Of a stretch of 64,000 bases of DNA, positions 32,809 to 45,888 are shown piece by piece. How positions within the stretch are numbered: the stretch's first letter is position 1; the number at the start of each line of letters is the position of its first letter. The stretch spans positions 43,311,526-43,375,525 of the forward strand of contig CM028335.1 of NCBI GenBank assembly GCA_016647705.1, given 5' to 3'. Made by a program: the position numbers and the translations under genes. A model generated the notes under the pieces. That model saw only the letters and a list, made by a program, of their open reading frames with translations, searched no databases and had not been told where the DNA came from. The stretch is from Eucommia ulmoides (taxonomy: Eukaryota; Streptophyta; Magnoliopsida; Garryales; Eucommiaceae).

Positions 32809-34929
32809 TGTTAATCTCAAGATTTTGATGAACAATTAAGTATTGATGTTTTAGTGGAACTAATATTTGATCAAGTGTTTCAGTGATTTAAAGTTTCAGT
32901 AATGAAGATGTCAAATAGAATGGATGCTTAATGAAGATATCAAGATGATGAAGAAGTATTAAGAGTTTGAAGAAATTAGGGAAAACAATCCAGGTAAATA
33001 TTAACTCTTAATATCCCATTTAGGAACACACACATGGCACAAAATGAATCTTATATTTGATGTGTGTTTTTTGTTAAGTATATTTATTTGCTCCTATGTG
33101 AATTAAAAAGAAATATTTTTGAATGGCTAAAATGGAATATAAGAATATTAGTAGAGTTTATTTAAATATAAAAATAGATAAAGGGGCGAAATCGTAAAAG
33201 AAAGAAAGTTAAAAACGAGATCAGAGAAGTGATTTAGAAGGAGGCAGTCGACTGAGGAGTCAATGAAAGAATGAAGATGAAACATCCTAAATTGAAGAGT
33301 CGACTGACCGGTCAACCTATGAAAACATCTGAACTCTCTGAATCTGTGAGTCGATCAAGCAGTCGATCGGTGAAAGCACGACAAACTCTCTGAATTTGCG
33401 AGTCGACCAAGCGGTCGACCTATGATCGCTGCGGCGATGGTTTGGATGCGAGTGGCGTTAGGCAGTCGACTGAATGTGCTAATTCAGGATATTGTTTAAT
33501 CCGATTTTAAATCCAAAAGTAGCCGTTTTTTGTTAGGATTTGAGAGAGATTTAAGGGATATTCTCTATATTTAAGATATGGTTCATATACTAATTAAATC
33601 CTTTCAATATGGTTCATTAAATATTAATGTTTCTCAATTTGGTAATTAAAAGGGATTCTACACTTATTTATTTTGATTGAGAAATACTCTAGGGATTTAA
33701 TTGAGAGTTTTAAAAGTTGTTATTAAGTGAAATTGAACCTAAATGAAGTCCTAATGTTATAAGGGGTCTATAAGAGTATTTTATTGTTATGACACTGGTA
33801 ACTAGCCGTTAGGAGGTTGATTACATATGCCTTTATATAGATCTATGAATTTTCTAAGTAAGGTTAATCATTCTGAGAGAGATAATCACTTTATATCATT
33901 TTGAGAGAGATTTTGTAAGAGTTATCATTCTAAGTCATTGTGAGTTGTTCTAAGAGTGATTTTGATAATCAATTGCGATCAATTTTTGTTGATACTGGAA
34001 TTGAAGTTACATTATTCTAATAATTAATATTGTGGATTCCGGGTGAGATCTTTTCATACTGATTATTGCTTGTTTATTATTTTATATTTGAAAATTGATC
34101 TTAGAAATTATTTTTGATTTTTGAAGAAAATATTTTATTAAACAATTTCTTGAATCTGATTAAGTACTCTAATTTGCTACCCATATCTTGTTAAAATCAG
34201 ATTTCTGTATTTCACATATTTCTATCACTAGTTGGGATATTGATTGAGTTTTTATTTATTTGGGGTGGTAGAAGCTCCGAGTGAGATTTACTTATCAATT
34301 TTTGTATTGGTAAGTTGTAATGGATTAAATATCATTGGGGATATTTAATTAAGAGTAGCAGGGTTTTAGTCTTTTCTTGTAAAGAGATTAAGGTAGTGAT
34401 TCTTCCTAAATAAGAATTGTGTTTTTTTTTTTGAGTGATTTTTTAACGGTTCAATTCTTACCGGGTAAAAGGATATTTGGAGTGTTCTGGTGTGGTTTTG
34501 ATTCTTGAGCCGAAGTGTTAAAAAAATTTAGGTTATTCTTTAGCCTGTAAAAAGTAGAGATTTTCCTTAGCCTAAGAAAAGAAAATTGGAAAGGTTGATT
34601 CTGAACCTGTAAAAGAATTGGTGTGCGGGTTTGGTTCCTACCTTTAAAGGAATCTTGGATTTAGTGGGTGTGACCTCCGTGGAGCTCGGGGGGCTAGATT
34701 AGCCAAGAGTAGCTTGGTGAACCAATATAAATCTCTAGTGTGCTACTTTCTTAATTTGTTTATTTTTGTTGTTTGGGTGTGCACTTAGATTTATTTTAAT
34801 TCTTCTATGATATAAAGATAATAATTAATTTAGGCATAAAATTAATTATTTGATTTATTCAAGTATATTCTAATAATATTTTTTGATTACCCAATTCACC
34901 CCTCACTTGGGTATTCTATTGGGCCAACA
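32809..34929 (+). repeat. Sirevirus 5' LTR
   Basis: Contains the paired GTCGAC array (33247-33419), a TTTATATAG TATA-like box near 33832, and conserved blocks such as GGTAGAAGCTCCGAGTGAG near 34266. It ends GGGCCAACA at 34929 directly before the primer-binding site. Confidence 0.9.
33247..33419 (+). repeat. Paired GTCGAC palindrome array, 5' LTR copy
   Basis: Pairs start at 33247/33259, 33299/33311, 33350/33362 and 33402/33414, all 12 bp apart. A fifth position near 33464 has only one hexamer, whereas the 3' LTR keeps both (40527/40539). Confidence 0.85.
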
Positions 34930-34945
34930 ATTGGTATTAGAGCTG
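34930..34945 (+). promoter_or_regulatory. Sirevirus primer-binding site
   Basis: ATTGGTATTAGAGCTG just after the LTR. It is complementary to the 3' end of initiator Met tRNA with one transition in the usual TGGTATCAGAGC. Confidence 0.8.
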
Positions 34946-34981
34946 GTTTAGTTTTAATTTATTTTGCTAACAAAAGATCAC

Positions 34982-35871
34982 ATGGCACACATAGTAGGCA
35001 CACTAGGTGAGGGGTAGTCTATGCACCGACCACCCTTGTTTGCAGGTGAAAGTTACTCATTTTGGAAAGACAGGATGATAGCATTTCTTCAGGCTACTAA
35101 TTATGACGTGTGACTAACAATCGAGGATGGTCCATTTATTCTAATTGAAAACGGAGTTGAGAAGAAGAAAGAACAACTCACTGCTTCTGATAAGCAGAAA
35201 CTCTCTATTAATTCTCAAGCTATCAATATTCTTTTTTGTTTGTTAGATGCTAATGAGTATTCTAGAGTTTTAGGTTGTAAGTCCACAAAGGAGATGTGGG
35301 ATAAGCTACAAGTCATCCACGAAGGGACAAGTCAAGTGAAACAGTAAAAAATCAATGCATTTATGAGAAAATTTGAGCTGTTCAGGATAGAAGAAAATGA
35401 ATTGATTCATGAGATGTACACTCGCCTCAACAACATATGCAACAGTATGAACCAACTCGGAAAACCATACTCCATGGAGGATAGAGTACGAAAGGTCCTA
35501 AGGTCCTTGACGAAAATATAGGAGTCAAAGGTGACGGCAATCGAGAAAGCCAAGGATCTTGGCAAATACGACATCGATGATCTAATTGGTAATTTGATGA
35601 CTCATGAATCGGCGATCAAAGGTTACGAGGATGATACCGGAAATAACAAGAGAAAATACTTGGCACTAAAAGTTAAAAAAATTGAAGAAGAGGATGACAA
35701 TAATGATAAAAGCCTTGATAGTGAGCAAGAGAAGAATGTATCACTTCTCACAAACAATTTTAGAAGAATGACTCGGCGCACATTCCGTGGGAAAAGAAAT
35801 CTCAACATGTCCAAAGTGGAATGCTACAACTGTCGTAAAACCGGTCATTTCAAAATGATTACCCCGAATTG
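34982..35871 (+). pseudogene. Sirevirus gag, with stops
   Basis: Starts at the ATG in CACATGGCACAC. Motifs in order: FAGESYSFWKDRMIAFLQAT, INILFCLLDANEYSRVL, STKEMWDKLQVIHEGTSQVK, then AIEKAKDLGKYDIDDLIGNLMTHE. It ends in a zinc knuckle, CYNCRKTGHFK, whose last Cys is lost. Stops occur at a former Trp (YDVW, now TGA) and elsewhere; the final 113 codons (35531 on) remain open. The family's gag forms the virus-like particle; this copy cannot. Confidence 0.85.
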
Positions 35872-38800
35872 AAGAAGGATAAAGAAAAGGATAAGAAGAA
35901 GAAAGAAAAGAAGAAAGCAAAGAAGAGTAAGAAGAAATCGATGAAGACTACTTGGGATGATACCGATTCAAGTAGCTCGGAAGAATCAAATAGTGAGGAT
36001 TCGTCAATGCTTGTATTAATGGCCACTGGTGGTGAGGTAACCAATTGTTCAAGTTGTTGTGCTTTAAATTTTGATGAATTATTTGATGTTTATCAAGAAC
36101 TCTCACATGATTATAAAAATCAGTATTCTAAAATAAATGCCCTTCAAAGTACAATTAACACATTAAATAAGTAAGTGGTGGATTATGAATTTGAAAACAA
36201 TGGGTTGAAATCTAAATTGATGGATTTGCAATCAATTGTTCTCAAATTTACTGGCGGTGAAAACAATTTGAAAATGTTTTTGGGAAGTTCACATGGAGTT
36301 TTTGATAAGGCCGGTGTTGGATTTCAGAAAAATCTGAAACAAAAATGCTTTCATAAATTCTTTTCTAAAACCAAGGATCTTATTAGATATTTTAAATGTA
36401 ACATTGTGGGGCATACTATTCATAGATATTTTGCAAAATTATCTAACTGTAGACAAGTTTAGGTTCCAAAAGGAACAAAAATGGTCCCAACTAACAAGAT
36501 CGGAGCCACGTAGGCTGGGTACCACTTAGGAACTATTTGAGGTGCTCTTTGTAGGTTATTCTAAAAGCATCAATAAGTAAGGACAAATAGTTCCTGGATA
36601 GTGGTTGTTCTTGACACATGACGAGAGATAATTTTTTTTTACATCTTTGACACCTAAAAATGGAGGTCATATGACTTTCGGAGACAACGCAAAGGGTAAA
36701 ATTATCGATATATGTAATATCGGTAATGGTACCACTATGATTAAAGATGTGTTATTAGTTGATGGATTTAAACATAATTTGCTTAGTATTAGTCAATTGT
36801 GTGACAAGCGATACAATGTTATATTTGATCATGATAGATGCATCATTAAGAATAGTCATGATAGTAGTATTTTGTTAGTTCCATCACATTTTGAGAATAT
36901 TTATACTTGCTCTTTTGATGATTTTAATTCTTAAAAGTTGTCTTGTTTGAATGCTTTATCTGAGAATAGTTGGTTATGGCATAGAAGACTTGGGTATGCT
37001 AGTATGGAGTTATCTAAGAAGAGTCTTGTACGTGGCCTACCTGATTTGAAATATGTGAACGATAAAGTATGTGATGCATGTCAATTAGGCAAGCAAGTTA
37101 GATAATCATTTAAGAAAAAGATGCACACGTCCACGTGTAGATGTCTTGAATTATTGCATCTTGATTTATTTGGGCCTAACTCTGTTGCTAGTTTTGGTGG
37201 TAAGTTTTATGCATTTGTTATTATTGATGATTATTCTAGACTTACCTGGGTATACTTTCTTGCTAAGAAAAGTGAAGTTGATTCCGTTCTTGCTAAATTT
37301 TGTAAACGTGTTCAAAATGAGAAGCAATGTTCTATTATTAACATTCGTAGTGACAAAGGAAGATAATTTAAAAATGATGAAGTGATAAGCTACTGTGATG
37401 AGCATGGTTATGCTCACAACTTTTCTGCACCAAAATCACCGTAACAAAATGGTGTAGTAGAAAGGAAGAACAAAACGCTTCAAGAGATACCCATAACAAT
37501 GCTAAGTAAAAATCATTTACCAACCTACTTCTGGGCCGAAGCAGTAAGTACCGCTTGTCACGTGATAAATCGGGTATAAATTCATAGAGGGTTTAACAAA
37601 ACCCCATTTGAAATTTGGAATGGTAAGACTCCTAACATTTCATATTTTAAAGTCTTTGGATGCAAATGTTTCATTTTGAATGATAAGGATAATCTTGGTA
37701 AATTTGATACTAAATCCGATTATGGAATTTTTCTTAGATATGCTACTAACAGTAAAGCTTATAGAGTTTATAATAAACATACTTTAGTGGTAGAAGAAAC
37801 TATGCATGTTGTTTTTGAGGAAGCTGATCCATACTTGTCGAGAAAGGTTTTGGATGATGATGATGCAGGTTTCTCAAATAACCAAAACCAAGGTAATGAT
37901 GCACCAAATGAGTCTCAACAAGAGGAGGAATCTAAGGAGAAGGATTTAACTTTACCAAGAGCTATAAAGAAAGTACCAGGGCATTCAATTAAATAAATCA
38001 TCGGTAATTTCGAAAAAGGTGTAAGTACTTGATCTTCTCTTAAGGATATAATTAATCTTGCTTTTTTATCGCAAATTGAGCCTAAAAATTTAAATGAGGC
38101 ACTAATTGATGAATCTTTGATTTCCGCAATGCAAGATGAATTAGTTCAATTTGAGCAGAACAAAGTATGGTGTTTTGTTCTGAGACCGGGTTTTCATCCA
38201 GTTATTGATACTAATTGGGTATTTAGAAACAAAAAGGATGAATTTGATATGGTAATTAGAAATAAAGCAAGATTAGTGGCACATGGCTATAATCAAGAGG
38301 AAGGAATTGATTATGATGAAACTTATGCTCCTGTTGCTAGACTAGAAGCAATTAGAATGCTACTCACCTTTGCATGTTTACGTAATTTTAAGCTATATCA
38401 AATGGATGTAAAGAGTGCATTTCTAAATAGCTTTCTAGCTAAAGAAGTTTATGTGGAACAACCCCTGGGATTTGAAAGTGACAAATTTCCCGATCATGTA
38501 TTTAAACTTCGCAAGGTTTTGTACTAGCTCAAACAAGCTCCGAGAGCTTGGTATGAGAGACTTAGATGATATTTGATCGAAAATGGTTTTTGAATGGGTA
38601 TTTGTGATATAACACTATTTGTAAAGAAAACTGATTTTGATATCCTATTAGTATAAGTATATGTTGATGATATCCTTTTTGGATCTACTAATGAGGATCT
38701 TTGCCAAGCGTTTGCTAAGATAATGTAGGTTGAATTTGAAATGAGTATGATGGGAAAGCTGAATTTCTTTCTTGAATTGCAAATTAAGTAAACCAAATAA

Positions 38801-39617
38801 GGGATATTTATAAATCAAGCTAAATACTCCAAGGAGCTGTTAAAGAAATATGGCTTGGAAGGAGCTAAAGAGTACAAAACTCCTATGGCAACGGCTACAA
38901 AAATTGAAAAAGACGATATGGGAAAAAACGTTAATGAAAAGACGTATTGAGATGATTGGTAGCTTATTATATTTAACTGCTAGTAGACTTGACATTATGT
39001 ATAGTGTGTGTCTTTGTGCTAGATTTCAGTCTTGTCCTAAAGAATCGTACTTGACTGCGGTTAAGCGATTTTTTCGTTATTTAAAGGGGACAACTGACCT
39101 AGGATTATGGTATCCTAGGGGGTGTGATTTGAAATTGGTAAGTCACTTCGATGCTGACTTTGCCGGTTGCAGAGTTGAGCGAAAAAGCACAAGCAAATCA
39201 TGTCATTTATTAGGACATGCTTTGGTTTCTTGGTCAAGCAAGAAACATAATTCGATAGCCTTGTCTACTACTAAGGCTGAATATATGGCAGCTGGTAACT
39301 ATTGTGCTCAAATTTTATATATTAAGTAATAGTTAAATGATTTTGGAGTTCGTATGGAGGAGGTCCCGATCTTTTGTGATAATAAAAGTGCTATATGTCT
39401 AAGTAAGAATCCTACACAGCACTTACGAACTAAGCACATAGAGATTAGACATTACTTTATTCGTGATCACATTCAGAAAATGGATATTATTATTGAGTAT
39501 ATTGATACCTCCGACCAGCTTGCTGATGTTTTTACCAAACCACTAGCGGAAGATCAGTTTGTGATAATGATTCGCGGTTTGGGTATGGCTAGGCATAATG
39601 ATGTTTGCCTAGTGTGA
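35872..39617 (+). pseudogene. Sirevirus pol: protease to RNase H, with stops
   Basis: Lys-rich and coiled-coil-like sequence (35872-36460) is followed by protease-adjacent GHMTFGDNAKGKI and LLVDGFKHNLLSISQLCDK. Next are the GAG-pre-integrase WLWHRRLGYAS and the integrase core with LHLDLFGP, DDYSRLTWVYF and QNGVVERKNKTLQE. Reverse transcriptase shows [37 protein letters not shown] and YVDDILFGSTN. RNase H shows SHFDADFAG, SIALSTTKAEYMA and LADVFTKPL, ending at 39617. At least a dozen stops interrupt it, many explained by CAA to TAA, CAG to TAG, CGA to TGA or TGG to TAG changes. Confidence 0.9.
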
Positions 39618-39659
39618 GCTACATGTTTGTTGTTTTCTCCTTCCTACCTAAATTTGTTT

Positions 39660-39936
39660 TTGAAAATGACAAAGGGGGGAGAAATGAGTGATGTTTTATT
39701 TAGGGGGAGTATTCTAAAACTGTGTTACTGTGTTTTAATAAAAAGGGAGAAATTTAAAAATTGTGCTTTATTGAGTATTTTTTAAATTGTGCATTATTGA
39801 AATCTTCATTGTGACATTTTAACGACTTAAAGAACCCATCCTCAGATTCAAGGGGAGTGTGGTTATATTTTATTTTGAAGAAAACATCAAAGTTAATTGT
39901 CATCATAAAAAAGGGGGAGATTGTTGATCCCAAGAT
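39660..39936 (+). promoter_or_regulatory. Multiple polypurine tracts before the Sirevirus 3' LTR
   Basis: Purine runs AAAGGGGGGAGAAATGAG (about 39669), AGGGGGAG (39701), AAAAAGGGAGAAA (39740), AAGGGGAG (39851) and the terminal AAAAAAGGGGGAGA (39907-39920) lie between pol and the 3' LTR. Repeated polypurine tracts are a recorded trait of Sireviruses; only the last adjoins the LTR. Confidence 0.75.
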
Positions 39937-41991
39937 TTTGATAAACAATTAAATATTGATGTTTTGGTGGAACTAATATTTGATCATGTGTTTTAGTGAT
40001 TTAAAGTTCCAGTAATGAAGATGTCAAATGGAATGGATGCTTAATGAAGATATCAAGATGATGAAGAAGTATTAAGAGTTTAAAGAAATTAGGGAAAACA
40101 ACCCAGGTAAATATTAACTCTTAATATCCCATTTAAGAACACACACATGGCACAAAATGAATTTTATCTTTGATGTGTGATTTTTTGTTAAGTATATTTA
40201 TTTGCTCCTATGTGAATTAAAAAGAAATATTTTTAAATGACTAAAATGGAATATAAGAATATTAATGGAGCTTATTTAAATATAAAAATAGATAAAGGGG
40301 CGAAATCGTAAAAGAAAAAAGGTTAAAAACGAGATCAGAGAAATGATTCAGAAAGAGACAGTCGACTGAGGAGTCGACCGGAGAAGGAAGATGAAACATC
40401 CTGAATTGAAGAGTCGATCGACCGGTCGACCTATGAAAACATCTGAACTCTCTGAATTTACGAGTCGACCAAGCGGTTGACCTATGATCGCTGCGGCGAT
40501 GGTTTGGATGTAAGCGGCATTGGGCAGTCGACTGGGCAGTTGACTGAATGTGCTAATTGAGGATATTGTTTGATCTGATTTTAAATCCAAAAGTAGCCGC
40601 TTTTGGTTAGGATTTGAGAGAGATTTAAGGAATATTCTCTATATTTAAAATATGGTTCATATACTAATTAAATCCTTTCAATATGGTTCATTAAATATTA
40701 ATGTCTCTCAATTTGTTAATTAAAAGGGATTCTACACTTATTTATTTTGATTGAGAAATACTTTAGGGATTTAATTGAGAGTTTTAAAAGTTGTTATTAA
40801 GTGAAAGTAAACCTAAATGAAGTCCTAATGTTATAAGGGGTCTATAAGAGTATTTTATTGTCATGATAGTGATAAACTAGCCGTTAGGAGGCTGATTACA
40901 TATGCCTTTATATAGACCTGCGAATTTTCTAAGTAAGGTTAATCATTCTGAGAGAGATAATCACTTTATATCATTTTGAGAGAGATTTCATAAGAGTTAT
41001 CATTCTAATTCATTGTGAGCTATTCTAAGAGTGATTCTGATAATCAACGGCGATCAATTTTTGTTGATACTGGAATTGAAGTATCATTAATATTGTAGAT
41101 TTCGGGTGAGATCTTTCCATAGTGATTATTGCTTGTTTATTATTTTATATTTGGAAATTGATCTTAGAAATTATTTTTGATTTTTGAAGAAAATATTTTA
41201 TCAAACAATTTCTTGAATCTAATTATGTGCTCCAATTTGCTACCCATATTTTGTTAAAATCATATTTCTGCATCTCACATATTTCTATCACTAGTTAGGA
41301 TATTGATTGGGTTTTTATTTATCTGGGGTGGTAGAAGCTCCGAGTGAGATTTACTTATCAATTTTTGTATTGGTGAGTTGTGACGGATTAAATATTATTG
41401 GGGATATTTAATTAAGGGTAACAGGATTTTAGTCTCTTCCTGTAAAGATATTAAGGTAGTGATTCTTTCTGGATAAGAATTGCGTTTTTTTGTTGAGTGA
41501 TTTTGTAATGGTTCAATCCCTATTAGATAAAAGGATATTTGAAATGTTTTGGTGAGGTTTTGATTCTTGAGCCTAACTGTTAAAAAGAATTAGGTTATTG
41601 TTTAGCCTTTAAAAAGTAGAGGTTTTCCTTAGCCTAAGAAAAGGAAATTGTAAAGGTTGATTATGAACTTGTAAAAGAATCGGTGTGCCGGTTTAATTCC
41701 TACCGTTAAAGGAATCTTGGTTTTAGTGGGTGCAACCTCCATGGTGCTTGGGGGACTGGATGAGCGAAGAGTAGTTTGATGAACGAGTATAAATCTCTGG
41801 TATGCTGCTTTCTTAATTTGTTTATTTTTGTTGTTTGGGTGTGCACTTAGAGTTATTTTAATTCCGCTGTGTTATAAAGATAATAATTAATTTAGGCATA
41901 AAATTAATTATTTGATATATTCAAGTATATTCTGATAATATTTTTTGATTACCCAATTCACCCCCCTCTTGGGTATTCTACTGGGCCAACA
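39922..41991 (+). repeat. Sirevirus 3' LTR
   Basis: Begins TGTTGATCCCAAGATTTTG, ends GGGCCAACA. It has about 50 bp net fewer than the 5' LTR, with differences dominated by transitions. Carries the five-pair GTCGAC array at 40361-40544. Confidence 0.9.
40361..40544 (+). repeat. Paired GTCGAC palindrome array, 3' LTR copy
   Basis: Pairs with a 12-bp offset start at 40361/40373 and 40527/40539, with three more between (near 40412, 40463 and in the GTCGATCGACCGGTCGAC stretch). Some hexamers have drifted to GTTGAC or GTCGAT. Confidence 0.8.
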
Positions 41992-42124
41992 CGGTGAAAC
42001 GGTTGAATAAATTTACGAATATATATACATTATATTGTACTGGATTGGTGTATCTATTGTTCTGGTTGAGTTACACTATCTTATTAGATGTAATATTCTG
42101 GTGGATTTTCACTGCTTGGTTGGA

Positions 42125-42127
42125 ATG

Positions 42128-42169
<42 letters not shown>
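42125..42169. repeat. (TA)n(CA)n(TA)n microsatellite
   Basis: Mixed TA and CA dinucleotide run in the second half of the 5' Tekay LTR. Confidence 0.85.
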
Positions 42170-42694
42170 GAGTTTATTTCTGTGGTGATAGAAAAATTGA
42201 GTTTTTAGTGGGGTATGTGATTATTGTATTATTTTTATATTTGAAATGTGGTATTTAAATTATTATACTTGATTCATACAAAAATGTTTTTACTATGAAG
42301 GCAGTATACCGATAAAATTTTTGGTTTCTGGTGCAGCTACTAAGAGTCGGTCCCCTTCTAGTGCTAGGTAGAGTTCTGCGATGATGTCGTGTGGGAGTTT
42401 TTGGGGCGAGTTGTCTGAGACGAACCCATGAGTGGTTCATGATTATTAAATTTTTGTTGTTATTATATTTCGGGGATAGGTGTGTCCTCATATGAGAGGA
42501 TTTATATGGCCTGTATATGTGGTTGTATATTTATGTATGCATATTGTCATTTTTCTAGTTGGTTGGACGTCCAAGTGATGTCATGTCGGTGGGTGATTTT
42601 GTCATTTGTGTAGTAGTTATTTCACGTATATTAATTACTGTCATCTTGTTGGTTTAGTCGGTTGTTGAGTTGAATTCTATTACAGATAATAGGT

Positions 42695-45600
42695 ATGGAG
42701 AGTGGAGACAAAAGCAGTGTGAGACCCCAGGGGCAGGTAAAATCCCCGAGTTAAGTGAAACCTCGATAACAGAATGATAGGTTGCAAGGAAGATTAGATG
42801 CGGTTGAAAGAATTTTGCAGGCTGCTGCCCAGCTTATGGAGCAGCTAGCGAGGATTATGAAAAGTCAACAGGCCCAAGGTGATACTACTATATCTCAGGC
42901 ACTACGCTTGAAGAGATTCAAAGAGTTGGACCCTCCAGTTTTCACTGAAACGACGGGTCTAACTGAGGTGAAAAATTGGATTAGAGGTGTGGGTCACGTA
43001 TTTGAGGCAATGGGGATTGTCAACGATAGTCGAGTTCCCCTTGCCACTTTTCAGCTAAGGGAGGAGGCCAAGCATTGGTGGGAAGAAATGAAGAGGTTGA
43101 TTACTGGTTCTGGTAAAGAGATTACATAGGATCCTTTCGTTGCTGCGTTTAATGAGAAATATTTTCCCGAGTCTTATCGATTCCAGATAGAAGAGGAATT
43201 TAAAGTTCTGAAGCAAGAAAAGATGATGGTTTAGTAGTATGAAGTTAGATTTTATGCTTTATCCCGTTTTGCCCCGAATCTGGTAAAAACAAAAGAGATA
43301 AAATGCTGACATTTTAAAAAAGGGCTCAATTTAGAAATACATTCCAGTTTGACTAGCATGCAGATTGAGAATTATGCGGAGCTGGTCAATATGGAAAAAT
43401 TAGTAGAGAGAGATGTTCAGGAAGCGATCGAGAGTCGAGAGTAGTCCGAGAAGAGCCGATTCGAGTCACCTAGCAAATTTTCGGGTGGCACTTCACGAGG
43501 GGCAGTATCTCGACCGCTAGTTGCTTGGGCCTCATCGTTTGGCCAATCTGTTAGGAGTCGTGGTCCCCGGCAATCATATCCCGGGAAACAACAGAGTGCA
43601 TCGGAATCTAGTGTTGGTCTACAGAGAGAGGGGAGGAATCAGCCGCCTAGTCGAGCTGGGATCGTTAGATGCTATAATTGTGGGGCACCGGGTCACTTCG
43701 TCAGAGACTATCCTGTGGTTGTACCGATATGTTATCATTGTCATTAGTCGGGTCATATTTCTATGAACTATGCAAAATTTTCTTCTACATCTGTATCTCT
43801 CGCGAGCAGTATGGGTAGTGCGGGTCCTAGCACTACCTAGGGACACAGTAGAGAATCGATTGGTAGACCTCCGACGCGAGGCCGTGTTTTTGCTACTACT
43901 CGATAGGATGCCCAGGATACTCCCGATGTGGTCACAGGTATCATGTCTTTATATGTTAGAGATGCCCGTGTACTTACTGATCCCGATTCTATGTATTCAT
44001 TTATTTCGGCAACTTTCATGATGCATATAGGCAAGTTTCCCATTCTTTATCATATTATATTGTTATTTTTACTCTGGTGGGGGGAGTCGGTATGGATAGA
44101 TAGTGTGTACAAAGACTGCCCGCCTCGGGCCGGTGATAGGGAGTTATTGGCAGATTTATTACCCCTTTGTATTCACGATTTCGATGCGATATTGGGTATA
44201 GATTTGCTATCCGAATATCATGCCACCATGGATTGTTTTAAGAAAGAAGTGACATTTCGAATCCCAGGCGAGCCAGAGTTTGTATTCCCAAGAAACATCA
44301 TTATTACCCCTGTCAATCTGATTTCAACCCTAGAAGCCAGGAAATTATTGAAGAAAGGATGTCAGGGATACCTTGCGCACGTGATCGACACAAGGTAGAG
44401 AGAAGTTTCGGTGGCAGATATTCCAATGGTTAGAGATGTTCCCGATGTGTTTCTAGACGAATTACCAGGGTTGTCAATAGATAGGGAGATGGAATTCATG
44501 AATCGAGTTACTGCCAGATACTGCTCTTATATCGATTCCACCCTATCGTATGGTGCCTACCGAATTAAAAGAATTGAAGGTGCAGTTATAAGATTTAGTA
44601 GACCGTGGGTTTATCAGACCTAATGTTTCCCCATGGGGAGCCCTAGTGTTGTTTGTGAAGAAGAAGGATGGCACGTTGAGAATGTGTATCAACTATTGGC
44701 AACTGAATAGGGTGACGGTTCGAAACAAATATCCGTTACCTAGGATTGATGACTTGTTTGACCAGCTTCAGAAAGCTAAAGTGTTTTCCAAGATAGATCT
44801 TCGCTTAGGGTACCACCAATTGAAAGTCAGAGACAGTGATGTGGCAAAAATGGCATTTCGTATGAGATATGGATATTATGAATTTCTAGTTATGCCCTTC
44901 GGATTGACGAATGCCTCTGTGCCTTCATGGATTTGATGAATCAAATCTTCCAACCTTACCTGGATCACTTTATTATCATGTTTATTGATGATATATTGAT
45001 CTATTCCCAAAGTAGAGAAGAGCATGCAGAGCATCTTCAGATTGTGTTGCAGATGTTGCGAGAGAAATGGTTGTATGCAAAATTTAGCAAATGTGAATTT
45101 TGGTTAGATGACGTTGTATTTTTGGGGCATGTTATTTCAGGAGATGGTATTCAGGTAGACCCAAAGTTGAAGCTGTTGTTCAGTGGGAAAGACTGAAAAA
45201 TGTGACTGAAGTTCGAAACTTTTTAGGATTGGCAGGTTACTATTGACGGTTTGTGCAGGGATTTTCTATTATAGCTGTCTCGTTAACTTGATTGACCCAC
45301 AAGGAATCCAAATTTGAATGGACCGATAAATGCGAACAATATTTTCAAGAGCTGAAATGAAGATTAATATCGGTGCCAATACTATCCTTCCCATCAGAAG
45401 GAGGTGGTTTTGTGATTTATTGTGACGCGTCATACCAAGGGTTGGGATGTGTTTTGATTCAACATGGTTATGTAATTGCATATGCATCTTGGTAATTGAA
45501 TAATTATGAGCGTAATTACCCAATGCATGATTTGGAATTAGCAGTGATTGTGTTTCCCTGAAGATTTGGAGGCACTATTTGTATGGAGAAACATTTTCCA

Positions 45601-45850
45601 TGTATCAATGCTTCAAAAATATGTGCTAGACCCTTCTCATGTGTTGACTTCACAGCTGATCGAATTGGAAGCAAATCTAACTTACGTTGAAGAGCCAGTC
45701 CAAATCCTAAGCCGTAAAGACCAGGTGTTGTGAACGAAAACGATTCCGTTAGTCAAGGTGTTGTGGCCCAGTCATGCAGTGGAAGATGAAATGTGGGAAC
45801 GAGAAGACGAGAGGAGGATTAGATACCCACATTTGTTTGATTAAGGTAAG
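42695..45850 (+). pseudogene. Tekay-type Ty3 gag-pol relic with deletions
   Basis: Starts at the ATG at 42695. Gag shows LKRFKELDPPVFTETTGLTEV and FQLREEAKHWWEEM, then two Cys knuckles (CYNCGAPGHF near 43670 and CYHC). Protease region shows GIMSLYVRDARVLTDPDSM and FDAILGIDLLSEYHA. Reverse transcriptase shows [42 protein letters not shown] and [15 protein letters not shown]. After [11 protein letters not shown] the RNase H keeps CDASYQGLG, then a deletion removes the rest of RNase H and nearly all integrase. A C-terminal VLWPSHAVEDEMWEREDERR, like the chromodomain-proximal end, remains. Stops and frameshifts occur throughout. Confidence 0.85.
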
Positions 45851-45888
45851 AAATTTTTGGGACAAAATTTCTTTTAGGATGGAAGAGT

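Larger units (their letters stand above)
32809..41991 (+). mobile_element. Sirevirus (Ty1-copia) retrotransposon, complete but decayed, 9.2 kb
   Basis: LTRs at 32809-34929 (2,121 bp) and 39922-41991 (2,070 bp) begin TGTT and end CCAACA. The 5-bp target duplication CGGTG flanks it (32804-32808 and 41992-41996). A TTGGTATTAGAGC primer-binding site follows the 5' LTR. An A/G tract (AAAAAAGGGGGAGAT) precedes the 3' LTR. Gag-pol order is gag, protease, integrase, reverse transcriptase, RNase H, i.e. copia. Long LTRs, gag sequence and repeated purine tracts fit the Sirevirus (SIRE/Maximus) lineage. It inserted into the Tekay LTR. The first 250 bp of the two LTRs differ at roughly 5%. Confidence 0.92.
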
